64,000 bases of DNA from Ditylenchus dipsaci (taxonomy: Eukaryota > Nematoda > Chromadorea > Rhabditida > Anguinidae): NCBI GenBank assembly GCA_004194705.1, contig SADC01000475.1, positions 1-64,000 of the forward strand, given 5' to 3'. Shown here piece by piece: positions 10,544 through 23,100 of the stretch. The notes beneath the pieces were generated by a model. That model did no database searches and had not been told where the DNA came from. It worked only from the letters and a program-made list of their open reading frames with translations. Made by a program: the position numbers and the translations under genes. Every line of letters begins with the position of its first letter. The first letter of the stretch is position 1.

Positions 10544-13257
10544 CAGTGTTTCCAAAAAACCGAAACGGAATGCCACAAACCGAAGCAGAAACCGAAATTC
10601 GGTTTTCGGTTTCGGTTTATGCTCACGAAACTTTCAGTTTCGGTTTCGGTTTCTGCTTTTGAAATTTTCGGTTTCTGCTTTCGGTTACTGCTTTCAGAAG
10701 CTTTCGGTTTCTGCTTTCGGTTACTGCTTTCAGAAGCTTTCGGTTTCTGCTTCCGGTTTCTGATTTTGTAATTTCCGTTTTCGGCTTCGCAGTTCTGCTT
10801 TTTTCCCATTCTATTTTATTTTTCAGCTTTCAAGTTTTTGTTCTTGCTCCTTTTAAATTGTATTTTACATTTAGAATATCATGTCAAGCATTGCTGAAAG
10901 CTCGCCGTCATCTCAAGGAAGCAAATCTCAAGGAATTGCTAAGTGAGTATGGGTTGAAATTGGAAAATCTCTACAAAATTGCTACTGACTCGGGAGTAAT
11001 GTCTTATCCGCTTTCAAGGATGTCCTTCTACGTTGGTTTTTACATATTTCAATTTTCATTAGACTTTTTGATTTGTTTGCTTTCAGTGGATGCAAACTGC
11101 GATTGGGCCCATGAAGATGAATCAATCGACGACGAAGAGGTTTATGAAAATGACAACACCGATGTCTAAGTAATGGAGTCTGTAATCAAGTAAGCATATC
11201 ATAACTTTTTCATCGGTTGGACAATTGATACTTTAGACTGGCTTTTCCGATCCGTATACGATGTTTCGCACATTCCTTACAACTAGCCATCCTCAAATTC
11301 TTTGCTGCGCATGTTAACAATCATGAGTCGTTTAAGAAAATGCGCTCACTTATCAACAAATTCCGCCATTCTTCTAGCGCTACGAAAGTGAGATTCTTAA
11401 GAACATTAACAGATTCCTAATTTTTTAAATTTCAGGAGCTAAGTGACTCAACTGGCTTGTCTTTACTCGCTCCAAGCACAACTAGGTGGGCGTCATATAT
11501 CTTAGTCATCGGTCGATTTTTTGGAAGTGAATGAAGTCGCTGCTAACATAGCGACCAAAAGAAAATGGGATGTGCTGACTCATGATGAGATTGAAGTCTG
11601 TAAATATTTCTGCCAAGTTTTTATTTTTTAATTTAGTTCCTTCGATGTGTCCACCAACTATCAAGCGTTCTCGTCGAAGTGCTTTGCCGCATACAAAGTG
11701 AAAAAAATGTGACGATCAGCAGCTGCCTAGGTTATTTCAAAGCAATGAAACGAGGAATTGGGAAAATGAAGGTTTGTCATGTATGGATTATGAAAAAGTT
11801 CTGATCAGCATTTATTTGAGGAAGTCCAAGAAACTAGAGACATGGCAGAAACGTTGAGCCTACTTTTGGACAAGCGATTCTCGTGGATGGTGGATGCAAG
11901 TAGCTCAGAGTTCGACCCGATTTACTTGATGGCTGCAGCATTAGATCCGAATACAGTGCGACGACTAAGTAAAGTAGAGTTCGAGCATGCTGTGAGGGAA
12001 CTGCAACCTTTTTGTATGTTATAATTTTTATGTTTTATTTGCTGGCCATTGAAAAATTTAGGTTGATTGGCAGCCATCAGAGCTAATAGTGGATCTACGG
12101 AAGGTAGTGCGTTGGACCTTCTGCTCGGCGAAATTGATGAAGAGGAAAAACAAAAGCGGCAGGTTGAAACAGGAACTTATTCGGGCGCTGAATCATGGAT
12201 CAGTGAGATTTTGAAGCAAGGGATCGCAGTTCAGGCCGCATCCACAACACCTGTTGATGCTTTGAAGTACTGGACAAATTTGCTGTTTTCGGTTGGTCTT
12301 CATTAATTAGGCAAAAAACTTTACAGATTACCTTAATTATTCTAGGAATACAAATCGGTGGCGATTCTAGCGCTAAATGTTTTAAGTGTGCCGGCTACAA
12401 GTGCGCCAATCGAGCGTGTATTCTCTCTAGCGGGTCTTGCAACTAGGAATCAAAGAAATCGGACAGAAATCACTTTGCTGAATTCACAACTCGTAGTGTT
12501 CTGCAATCAACTTATCGATTACTTATTAATGTTGTATCAGTGTTAAACGTGTCTTTTTGGTTTGAATTTGTCTGGATTTGTTTCATGAATAAAAGTGAGA
12601 TATGAAATAAACCGACTGAAATACTGGCTCTGAAAAATGAGCCACCTGGGTGGCTAATTTTTTAGTGGAATTGCTAGAGTATTTAAAAACGTTATGGAAA
12701 TCAATCTTAAATCTTTTTCAGTAAAAAAAGCTTTTTGGGGGTTGATAGGTTATATCTCTGGGCTGTTTTTTGTGAGAAAGGTTCTGATAGTCGAGAGTGT
12801 GCATTATTATAGGTTAAAGTCTAACTGCAGGAAACAAAAGGAGATTTTTATAACACTCTGTACTTTGATTAACATGGGTAAAGAAGTCTCAAAATATCTA
12901 GATTGTCAGATTACAGGATCTTATAATCATGATTCACCAGAGAAAAGTTAAGTGCTGAAGAATGAAATAAACATAAACTGCAGAAATAGAAAGCAAAAGC
13001 AGAAACCGGAAGCAGAAACCGAAAGTTCAAAAGCAGAAACCGGAAGCAGAAACCGAAAGTTCAAAAGCAGAAACCGAAACCGAAAGTTTCAAAAACCGAA
13101 ACCGAAAACTGAAACCGAAAGTTTCATGAGCATAAACCGAAACCGAAAACCGAAAATTTCAAAAGCAGAAGCATTATGCTTCTGCTTCTTTTCGGTTTCT
13201 GCTTTCTGCGGTTATATTTCGGTTTCTGCTTTCCGTTTCGGTTTTTTGGAAACACTG
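10544..13257 (+). mobile_element. hAT element with 27-bp perfect TIRs, target duplication GCTATGAC
   Basis: The left end CAGTGTTTCCAAAAAACC and its exact inverse match over 27 bp. The 8-bp duplication GCTATGAC is perfect at 10536-10543 and 13258-13265. Inside both ends are arrays of GAAACCGAAA / GAAGCAGAAACC motifs (10560-10800 and 12975-13230). Between them is a decayed hAT transposase on the plus strand. It is inserted within the 10325-14085 element. Confidence 0.92.
10881..12546 (+). pseudogene. hAT transposase, decayed
   Basis: Fragments in order along the plus strand: an ATG-led Ser-rich start at 10881; at 11275-11390 a segment like the hAT mid-region (LQLAILKFFAAHVNNHESF); at 11480 STTRWASYILVIGRF, the conserved TRW; at 11842-12010 a segment with AAALDPNT; at 12358 the C-terminal dimerisation region with LSVPATSAPIERVFSLAGL. 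Short introns are plausible, but the BED zinc finger and the first catalytic segment are missing, and stops interrupt 11530 and 11710. The C-terminal part is clearly related to the copy at 59160-59340. It is non-functional as read. Confidence 0.85.
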
Positions 13258-13626
13258 GCTATGACTCAGATGCGCAGTTTTCTCATGAGGTACCTTTACT
13301 TCAGCTATATTTTCTAATTTGGAAGATTTAAGTGCCGAAAAATCGTAGCGTTGGCATGTATTCCAATCAGAAATCTTGACAATGATTGCTTCTAAATAAA
13401 GAAAGATAAAGCTTAGGGTCTATGAAATGTTTTTAGCTGGTCCAAAGAAGAATTATCGGTGTGTAAAACAAAATGGCCCTTGTTCAAAGAAGAGAAGGGA
13501 GTACCTCCTTGCTGACGAACGAATAAAACGACTAGTGACACAAGCCGTGAACAATTGGGAGAACATCGTTACTTTCGAATATCTCGGTGCGATCACTTCC
13601 AACTTCAGAATGGCTCAAGGTACTTA

Positions 13627-13804
13627 CCTTATTTATTTTAATAGAGCACCAGTCTTTAATAGAACACCAGTCTCTAATAGAGCACAAAATAAAGCCAAAA
13701 CTAGGGCGGTAAACCATGTTTTATTGCATTTTTAACACGAAGTCAAAAAAATTTTTAGAGGTTGAAAAATAGAGCACCATGGTGTTCTATTAGAATAAAT
13801 ACGG
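13627..13804. mobile_element. pogo/Tigger-type MITE (CCKTATTT ends)
   Basis: Ends CCTTATTTATTTTAATAGAG and inverse TCTATTAGAATAAATACGG are flanked by TA. AATAGAGCACCAG repeats three times at the left and once, inverted, at the right. It belongs to the family whose full copy is 32551-34853. Confidence 0.7.
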
Positions 13805-14122
13805 TACATTAAAGCCTGCGAGCCAGAATTCTCTGATGAAGAAATTTCGAATTTGGATGGAGAATAATATGAATGTTTAATTCTTTGTTGTTATTTGCTT
13901 CTCTTATTTGTTGTTATATGACTTGAGTCATAAAGCTTTGTGTTGGATTCACTTGAAAAATTTCTGGCATGTAATCAATTAAATTAGTAAAAAAATAATG
14001 GCGGCGAAATTTTGTCGCGGCGAAATAATGGTCCGCGAAATATTGCCGCGCGAAATAATTGTCGGCGAAATATAGTCATGTACCCTTTATTTCTCTATTA
14101 AAAACAGTCAAGTTCATTTTGT

Positions 14123-17100
14123 TTATTTCTTGGTTGAGGCCCTTATGACCAGAGCGACGAAGGCAATAAGTCGGAGCACTACAGCCATGACCAACATAGC
14201 CATATAGTCGAACACCAGGTTGGATGGTCGGAAACTCAAACTCTCCAACACTTCTGCGCCAGTATGGTAGCAGGTGGTGCCATTGTTGTACACTTGACCA
14301 GATAGTTGGCCTTCACATCCTGAATAACAACTATATAATTTTTTTAAATTTGGCTAACTGTATTTACCAGATATATTGCCCACCCTGGTCCACTGGTTAA
14401 TTGCTGTGGTTTCGAAGGCATACCCGAAGTAGGACAGGTACTTGACTGGGTAGAAGTAGAAGGGCAACGATTCTTGGTTGATGTAGAAACCTCCAAAGGC
14501 CTGAAAATACAAAGAAAACGATTTTTTTTGATACTTTTCATAAAAAACTTACCAGGAGAGGGATCACAAATATAGGCATTACGGCTAAAATTGAGGATGG
14601 GTTGGCAAAAAGATTAATCTGATTACTCTTCAGGGTAATTTTAAATTAATTATGTACGGCGAAGTCCTAATAACGTGGAATTCCTGTAACCTTTCAGCCA
14701 GGTTTTCGAATTCTTACACCATGTCTGTTTTCGATAGTCAAAGTCTAATCTTTTTTCAAGGAGCTGCTATACTTCTTCACTCGAAAATGGTCATAAATTT
14801 TTCTCTTCCATCGTGAATTTTTTCAGTTGGTATCATCTTGAAGACAGATAACAGATAACAATGTTGCAGAATATGTGGCTTGAGTTCAGAATCCCCCCAC
14901 GGGGACTGATCAGGTGGAGGAGATAACTTCATATTCGTGTTTCTCGACCCCGATTTCATGAGAAAGCCGCGCGTTTTTTTGGTCCTGAGAAAAAAAAATT
15001 TTTTCGAACCACAGGGGGGGTATCATGGTTTTTTGGTCAAAATTTGAAAAATTTAATTGGCGCCTTTTGAATTTAAAAGGGATTAAGGGCTGTATAGGGA
15101 GGGGAAGGGAATAAAAGGGGCCACTAATCACACAGGGCCACTAACAAGAAGATGTTGAACATAGTTTTGAATACTGGGGCCTACCGCATAAATAAACTCT
15201 GGTATGCATGCTTTTTCATGCATCCAGAGTCACTTTCGAGTGATTTGTGTCTAAGGTATGTGGGTGTGCGCATCTCAACTCCAAGCCCCCAAGCCCCTGC
15301 GCCCCCGAAGGGGCGCAGGGGGCTTGAGAGTTAGAGATGCGCGCACACACTTACCTTAGACATGATTCCGAGAAGTACTCTTGACCATAAAATGCATATA
15401 CAGTCTTTTTTTTGCCACGGCCCAGTTGAAAAACATGGTGAGGCAGTTGAAGAATATAGATATTCAAATTTGTAATGTTTTGCCATAAAAGTGGCCCCCT
15501 TTTATTCCCTTCCCCTCCCAATACAGCCCTTTATCCCTTTAAAATTCAAAAGGCGCCAATTTAAATTTTTCAAATTTTGACTAAAAACCCATGATACCCC
15601 CTGTGGTTCGAAAAAAATTTTTTTCTCAGAACCAAAAAAACGCGCGGCTTTCTCATGAAATCGGGGTCGAGAAACACGAATATGAAGTTATCTCCTCCAC
15701 CTGATCAGTCCCCGTGGGGGGGGGGATTCGTCACTGCAACCGAATATGTTTATGAAGTTTGGCTAAAAGTTAGGGATCCGTGCTCTAGAGCTACAATCGG
15801 ATCTGCGCCACGTGCATGCGGCTTCGGAGAACACAATATCAAATTTATCACTAGCTCATTTTGTAGCCTTGTGTCTCAGCCACAAGATGACATCAACTGC
15901 GAAGTTTTTCAAATGAGGAAAACATTATGGTCATTTCCGAGTGAGGGGATGTGCAAAAGAGCACATCAACATTTGAAAGATATGGTCAAAGTTATTATAA
16001 CTTTGTAATCTTCGACCCCTGTAAAAAGATCTCAGCCCAAAAGCCATAGAAACTTTAGACTAAACAATATTTTGGCTGAATATAAGACTAAACTGACCTG
16101 TTGCCACATCTGTAGTCCCAAAAATACATGCGGCAGCATAGGCTGAATTACTCTGATATAATTTGCGTTTCCATGCTTTATAACAAGCCCACCAATTGAA
16201 ACAGCAACATTGGTGATGAGCACACAACTGACAGTGAACAAGGCGTAGGCAGTGACATCGCGAACAAACCCAGACATCCAGTAGACAATTGTGGCGAATA
16301 CTATAGGATAGAGCACATACTGCACTAGTTCGGCCAAATTCTTGGCTATAAAGAAGGTATCTACTCGATACAGGTGTGCCAAATGCTCTCTCATAAATAT
16401 GGGCAGTTCTTCGCAGAAAGTCTGAATAGTTGTTCAAACATTTAGCAAAATTGCCGAAACTATACTCGGGTTCGACTATATCCTCAGCCGAGCGGTTAAA
16501 GGCAAATTTTGTCTTATTACGGCTATAAATTGAGACTTCTATTTTAAAAGTCCTAATGTCCTAAGTCATAATGGCGGGCAATACTATTTTTTGTACCAAA
16601 TATACTTTTTTCTGCACCAAATCTGATTTTACTTTTTTTGTACCAAATTTACTTCTTTTTGTACCGAACTTCCTTTTTTCTGTACTGAACCTAATTTTCT
16701 ATCCAAGACCAACCAAATTCTGCAAAATTTCTCGAGAATTCAAAATTTTCGACGTAAAATGACTTATATTGCTCAGAAAAACACCCCAGAGTGGCCAGAA
16801 GTTCCTGAAAGTTGGTTTTTTCGGGGGTTGATTGAAGAGGGAAGGGTAAACTTTTTGCGAAAATTCGATTGGGCAGATCAGAATTCCAGTCCGATCGGCT
16901 TAATCGCTCAGAATTTCAACCTAGACACCTCAAAACCACCATAAACCTGGAATTCTAAGCGATTAAGCCGATCGGACTGGAATTCTGATCCGCCCAATCG
17001 AATTTTCGCAAAAAGTTTACCCCCCCCCCTTCAATCAACCTCCAAAAAACTAATTTTCATGGGCTTCTGGCCACTCCAGGGTCGGGTTCTGAGCAAACCA

Positions 17101-20100
17101 AGTCATTTTATGTCGAAAATCTTGAATTTTCGAGAAATTTTGCTGAATATGGTTGGCCTTGGAGAGAAAATCGGATTTGGTACAGAAAAAAGTAAATTTG
17201 GTGCAAAAAAAATATTGCCCCATAATGGCTCGTTCACGGACTGCGACTTAGACTGAGACTTAGACAATTTTTATTGATGTGTTCATGTCTTTAACGGCTT
17301 AAAAACAGCTTTAAAACGTTTCTTTACATGTTTTCTTTCTCCGAAGACCATCCCTCATATTCATCTAACGTTTTCTATGTATATTTCTTAAATTTTAAAA
17401 GAGCTCTATGGACATCCTTTCAATTCAGTCTAAGTCTTACAATCTCGAATGGTATATAAGATTTTTCAATAGCTCACGTACACTATGTGAGTTTCCTTTG
17501 TTAGTCTAAGTCTCAGCCCGTGAACACCCTTTAGTCTCACTCTAAGTCTAAGTCGCAGTCCGTGAACGAGCCATTATAAATTAGATGATCGATTACAAAG
17601 AATTACATTGACAGCTGCAAATTGGAACATGAAATTCTAAAAATAATATTGATTGATTATTTGGCACAGTTAGATGCTAGCTCACCATATTAGCAATGGA
17701 CTGGAACAGAAGACCATTGATATTCATAACGGTGGTCTGGCGCACAGGCGTGTTGAAGTAGATCACTCCTAATAACAGGGCTATGAACTAAAACCTCAAT
17801 GATTTTTATTTTGTTACAGTTGACTCCCTCCAGAGTACCCCTGACCATAGGTGACCTCTACCGTGGCCAGCTTTTATCTCCTCTCAAAGTGGCAACTTTG
17901 GAGAAGTTTTGACTATATACTCATCAAAAACCTACGACTGTTTGGAAGAATCGGACTTTGAGTAGCATGGGTTCTCGCATGGTCACCAGAAAAGAGCGTT
18001 TCGTGAGAACACCCAGCTGTTGCAGCCATCTGCAAATGTCGATTTAGAAAACAAACGAGTGGTTGAAAAGCAAGCCTACGTTGCTTTGTAACTGTGAAAA
18101 GACTTGTGAAAAGCTGTCGTCCCCCTGCCAGATGGCTGAACTTCCTGAAGAGGAAGAACTGGCCAGACTATCTTCCCCTTTCGATAGGGCTAGTGTTTTT
18201 TTGCCTGGCTCACTTTGTAGGTAAGCATCACAAATTTTCTAAATTTTTAGTTTTTAATAAAAAAAAATTTCGGCATCAGACAAAATTTTCAACCTCCGAT
18301 GAGTACTGGCCAGTTAGCTACGATTTTGTTTAAAATGGGGGAGGGTTCTCATATGTACTTTAACGGTGACAAAAAAAGTTCGGTGCGGATTTTCAAAGCC
18401 TTAGATTTTATGAATTTTATCATCATATCTAATATCTTTTTATACCATATTGTAGCCCTGTCTCTGTTCAGTTCTAGTTGGCTATCCGAACCTTTTTTTT
18501 ATAAATTGTTTACACCCTTTTCTAAGCCTTATTTGCTAAGAAGAGAAATAGAGCGGCCACTCAAAATATAGCTCAGTTCCTTTGCTACATTTTGAGTGGT
18601 CGTTCGCTTGCTTATCTCATATATTGCTCGAGCATTAGCCGTGCTACCTTTCTACTCCACCTGTTATTTTGAGTCATGAAGTTTCGCGATTGCCAAGAGG
18701 AGAACGTGATTTTTTTATGCTTTTCATGTTAGGAATTCTGCCAAACTGTAGAAGGTGATCAATCGTCGAATTCATCCTGATTTTATCATCATCGCATATC
18801 TGTGAAAAGGCTGCAATGGGTGAAAAAGGCAATGAACTCGCTCTCTCCCATCTGACTGTAAGTCCCAAGCAAAACTTCGTGGATTATGTGACTGAAGCTC
18901 ATACCAATACTGCAGAGAGGATGTGGCGATCGTCACAGAAGAGGGACAAGGATCAAAATGGAACAGCTCGACACCATCTAGAAGCATATTTAGGAGAATT
19001 CTGGTTGAGGAATCGTGTGAAAGAAAAGGATCCCTTTGCAGAGTTATTGAAAGATATTCGCTGTTTGTATCCGCCAAATGTGCCTTTTGATATTTCTCGT
19101 TAATAGGGTAATGTGATTGTAATGGCATGAACAAAAATAATGCTTAGAAAAGGGTGTAAATGATTTTAAAAAATGGGTCTGGATAACCAACTAGTACCTC
19201 TTGCCCTTTTCTTTAAAAGTTTATGGCAAGCTTATCTAATTTTTTTAGAAAAGTCTTTTTTTGGCTTAAAACATATGTCAGGTCATTGACAAGTATTTTC
19301 ATCAAAGACTTTCAACTGCGCTACAAGATGGCCTTAAAGGGGGGGGGCGGACTTTATATACGCATCGCCTTTTGTCGAAAGTTCAAGTCCCTCTGGCGGT
19401 GTTTTAATTCACTTTTTAAGTAAGTTTTTGAATATTAGGCCCAAAAATCATCGAGCAATCGATTGCAACCGTTTTCAGCACTGCTTTGCTGTCATCAACT
19501 GCCTCAATTTTGCGATTTTTGGCAATGACTACCAAAATTAGAAGAAACCAGCCAAAATGATGCGTACTAGGAACTGAGATTTTTTGCGATTTCAATTTAC
19601 ATTATTTTATACAACCGTATGCTGAAAATGAAGGCAAGAAGCAAGGCTACATTTTGAGTGTAAGGTTGCAAATGAGTATGTAAATTAAAATTGGGGAAAA
19701 ATGTCAATTCCAGGATACTACCGAAAAGTACTGGGCCGAATAATACACCGAACCCGAACGAAACCACCCGAAATCTTTAGAAATTTTGAGATTTTGCGTC
19801 AAAATATTTATTTTTAGTGCTAAATTCTCAACAAGCACTGGATAAAATGGAACTTTTTGACTAAAAATGACCAAATTCTACTTTATTTGGCAAAATGTAC
19901 TTTTTTCGAAACTTTGGACTGAGAAACCGGTTTTAAACTAAAAGTGCCTATGTTCGCGTACATTTTTTTCTGTTGCTTATAGTAGCCAAAATTTCGTTGG
20001 GAATTCGAATCACGAATCAGAATTTTAAGAGGGACTTGGTCGCTGAGTTATGACCGTAAGCTGAAGTGTCGAAATTTTTAATGGTGATTATCCACCCTTA

Positions 20101-23100
20101 GATCATGTCTTGCACGCCAAGTACTTTTTTTTAATTATCTTTCGTGATTCAATTTTTCGGCTACTTTTTTTCGGTAAAAAACAATTGTCCAAACCCACAT
20201 TTATTCTGCCCCTGGCTTTCCTGCCTTTGCCTGCCTCAACTGCTAGGGTGGAGATGAAGTGGTCACCGGGATTGAAGTTTTCTGGTAATGGGTAGCCCAG
20301 GCTTAAAAAGTAAAAAATTATGCATCGATATTTGAAAATTAGGTGGATTAAAGCACTGACTAGTCCCACAGTTGAATGGCTTCTTCAGTTTTGCCGAGGA
20401 AGGCTACTTTGCCTTCAGCCAACAAACAGATCCTAAATTTTGAGTTGAATTTTTTTTGTGGTATTGAAATGTAGAAAAGATACTTGTCAAACATCTCAAA
20501 TATCTGACTTGAGGGCTGGTGAATAGTGATGACCACTGTCATGTGTTTACGTCTAGCTAGTTCTTTTAGCACCTAAATCATGGTTAATGAAAGATAGTTG
20601 TAAATTTTTACTAAATTCGACTACGCCTATGTATGGATGGGTAATCTATTGGCATTCACTCCGCCTTCGAAATTTCTTTTATCCTTTTACTTCAATTTTT
20701 TCAGAATAATCATATTTTGAAAAACCTGGCGGGTTTTTTTGGAAATCGCCGCCCACGTCAAGAAGAAAATTTAGGGCTATTATTTTGTAAAAATGTTTAA
20801 ATGTGACTGAAAACATCGCCACCGTCGTCTTAGCTCGAAAAATTTGCCTTTTAGGCCTGGCAGGGCTGCTGGGCTTTCTCTAAATCATTTCTTATGTTGA
20901 CAGCGTTGCAGCCATAGTTGAACGGTCGTCGGCACCAATGTGGGCCAAAAAAATTGGCCACAAAAGAATTTTTTGCAAGAAAACGACCCTCATCATAGTG
21001 AAATCAGTCGACTTTGGCCAGCTAGACCCAATCTTCGCGGTGGCATTATGGGCGGATAGTGGCAGGTGACTACACTAGATAACTACGTGACCTCTAAAGT
21101 AAATCGACCCTCGAAAATTTACCGTAAAAATAAAAAGTAAAAAAACCCAGTAAAAATTCTTGCCTGAACAACTTGCTGGGCAAGGTAAGCCTGAAAAGAA
21201 AAGTTTGTTTTCAGGCAATAAAATTAACAAACTGCCTACATCCAAGCCAGAAGTTGGCTCATCACAAAACAGCACTGGAGGTCCTGTCATGATCTACAAA
21301 TCGAAGTCTTTGTTATTGCAATAGAATAAGAAAACTAAAAAAGGCATACTTCTGAGGCAAATGCTAGTCTTTTGCGCTCTCCACCAGATATTCTAGAATG
21401 CATATTTTAGAAATGCAACAAATACTAAAATGCTTCTTCATACCCTTTTAATCGATGAGGCCAGCCAATGATTGTGTTGGCGACTCGATGAAGTCCAAGC
21501 TGAATTGTGCAATTGCAGGTTACTTATTTGTACTAATAGAAATATTAGTAAAACAACCTCAGACATGACTGATTGGACCCTTTTCTGAAAAAATTAAATA
21601 TTTGGTGGTCTTAGTTAAAGTTAAAGATATTCAAAAAGTCCCTGACAGTTTTCTTCAAAAAATTCAATCATAAATGACAGAAAACCCCAGGTACGCAAAG
21701 AATTCGGATGGTAATTTGTTTACTACGCAGGGCACCTCATTCAAAAACACGCTTTAACCAAAGCAACTGACTACTTGAATGCCACAAAAGACTAGAGAGA
21801 TGCCACCCACATTTGAGTCTGTCCTAATGTGCACTAGCTTATGATGTGTCTTGGACACATTATGTGTCCAAGGCTTCGCTTGAGAAAAAAAGTTGATTAT
21901 TCGTAAGGGGAAGCTCCTTGAAGCAAACCAAACAAGTTCCTCGGACCAGTGTTTGCACTCACTCTGATTTTGGGGCAGTGAGTAAGAGTGAGAATGGAAA
22001 CATTTTAGGGCAGTGAGAATGGGAGTGAGAGTGAAGGTGAAAATTTTGGGGCAGTGAGAGTGAAGATGGAAAAAAAGAGTGAGTGAGCTCATTGAGATTC
22101 TCACTGTGAGTGAGAATGAACAAAATCCAAAAAAATTTCAATATTGTATTTAACACTCCGCCTCCCAAGTGTAGTAATTTCCCGAATTGACTCAGAATTT
22201 CTAGCTGAACACGATAGTGCAAAAAATTTTGAAAAAAAGTTGGTATGAGATGGCGAAAACCCCTCCTGAAAGTAGGCTGTTTTTGGTCACCCTCAATCAC
22301 CTAAAATTTTGAGAAATTTTGATGTTAGTCACCAAAATTTCTATTTCACCTAGGCGTAAAACCACTCAAAATATTAAGCTGGATCAGAGCTATCTATTGA
22401 GCCCAAACTTGCATCAGAGTGATAATTTTTTCACAGAGAATTTACTATTTTCGCTCAAAGATCCAGTTTCTGGATATCCTTGTTTTCGACACTAAAATGG
22501 CCAGAACTCTGCCTTCGAATCACTTCTAGCTAAATGATCAATAGAACATGAAAGAATAAAATCTTGCGGTTATTTTGGCACTAAAAACAGCAATAGTTTA
22601 TCATAAAGTTGAGACAAATTATGCAAAATCAATATATAAGTTGTAGCGCAACTTTTCTATAACTTTATTCCTGCTTGAAAAAACTTTAATTCTGACACCG
22701 AATTCGTGTTCAGCGTAGTCGATTTGCATGTAAAACTGCTCACGAAATAAAAAAGTCACTGTCAAATTCCGAATTCCGCTCAAGACAAAAAATATTTGAA
22801 TTTAAAATTAGCCTAACTTCGAGTCGTCTGAATTTTAATTCTAAACTTAAAATTCTGTTGTTAAAACTCCGTTCAAAAGTAGTCGGAGGAGGGCGACCCG
22901 TACGGCTGTCTTGCTGTAAAAAGTCAAGGTAAATCGACGAATAAGTGTTATTATTCTCTTTTTTATCTTTTCATTCAGGTGTACGCATTGCCTTTATTTT
23001 AATAAAACTGTGTTGATATTGGCCTTAGGCAGAAGAGAGAAATTCTCACTCTATTTTCACTGAGAATGAAAAAATAAGTAAGTGACAGTGACAGTGAGAT

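Larger units (their letters stand above)
10325..14085. mobile_element. Outer hAT-type element, target duplication TTTATTTC
   Basis: Flanked by perfect 8-bp repeats TTTATTTC (10317-10324 and 14086-14093). The ends are inverted and carry arrays of TTTCGCCGCGACAAAA / CGACATTATTTCGC units on the left, and their inverse (CGGCGAAATAATGG) at 13995-14070. It contains a complete second hAT element (10544-13257) and a pogo-type MITE (13627-13804). The residual interior at 13420-13620 is open but unrecognised. Confidence 0.8.
14123..17787 (-). other. ABCG membrane-domain half of the gene
   Basis: Exon 17787-17686 encodes [13 protein letters not shown] and [13 protein letters not shown] (helix 2 region). 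Exon 16421-16193 starts [19 protein letters not shown], the characteristic ABCG linker, then two hydrophobic helices. Exon 16152-16098 reads [15 protein letters not shown]. Exon 14618-14553 reads [13 protein letters not shown]. Exon 14500-14368 reads [13 protein letters not shown] and INQW. The last exon (14319-14123) has the Cys-containing extracellular loop (CEGQLSG to TTCYHTG), then EVLESLSF, a final helix and the lysine end STKK. The phase between 16193, 16152 and 14618 does not add up, so one base error or a small unseen exon is likely. Confidence 0.88.

Noticed and set aside
20860..20950. ABCG small exon after the Walker B exon (reading close to STMAATLST)
   Set aside because: The wording fits the family, but there is no AG before it nor GT after it, so it may be chance.
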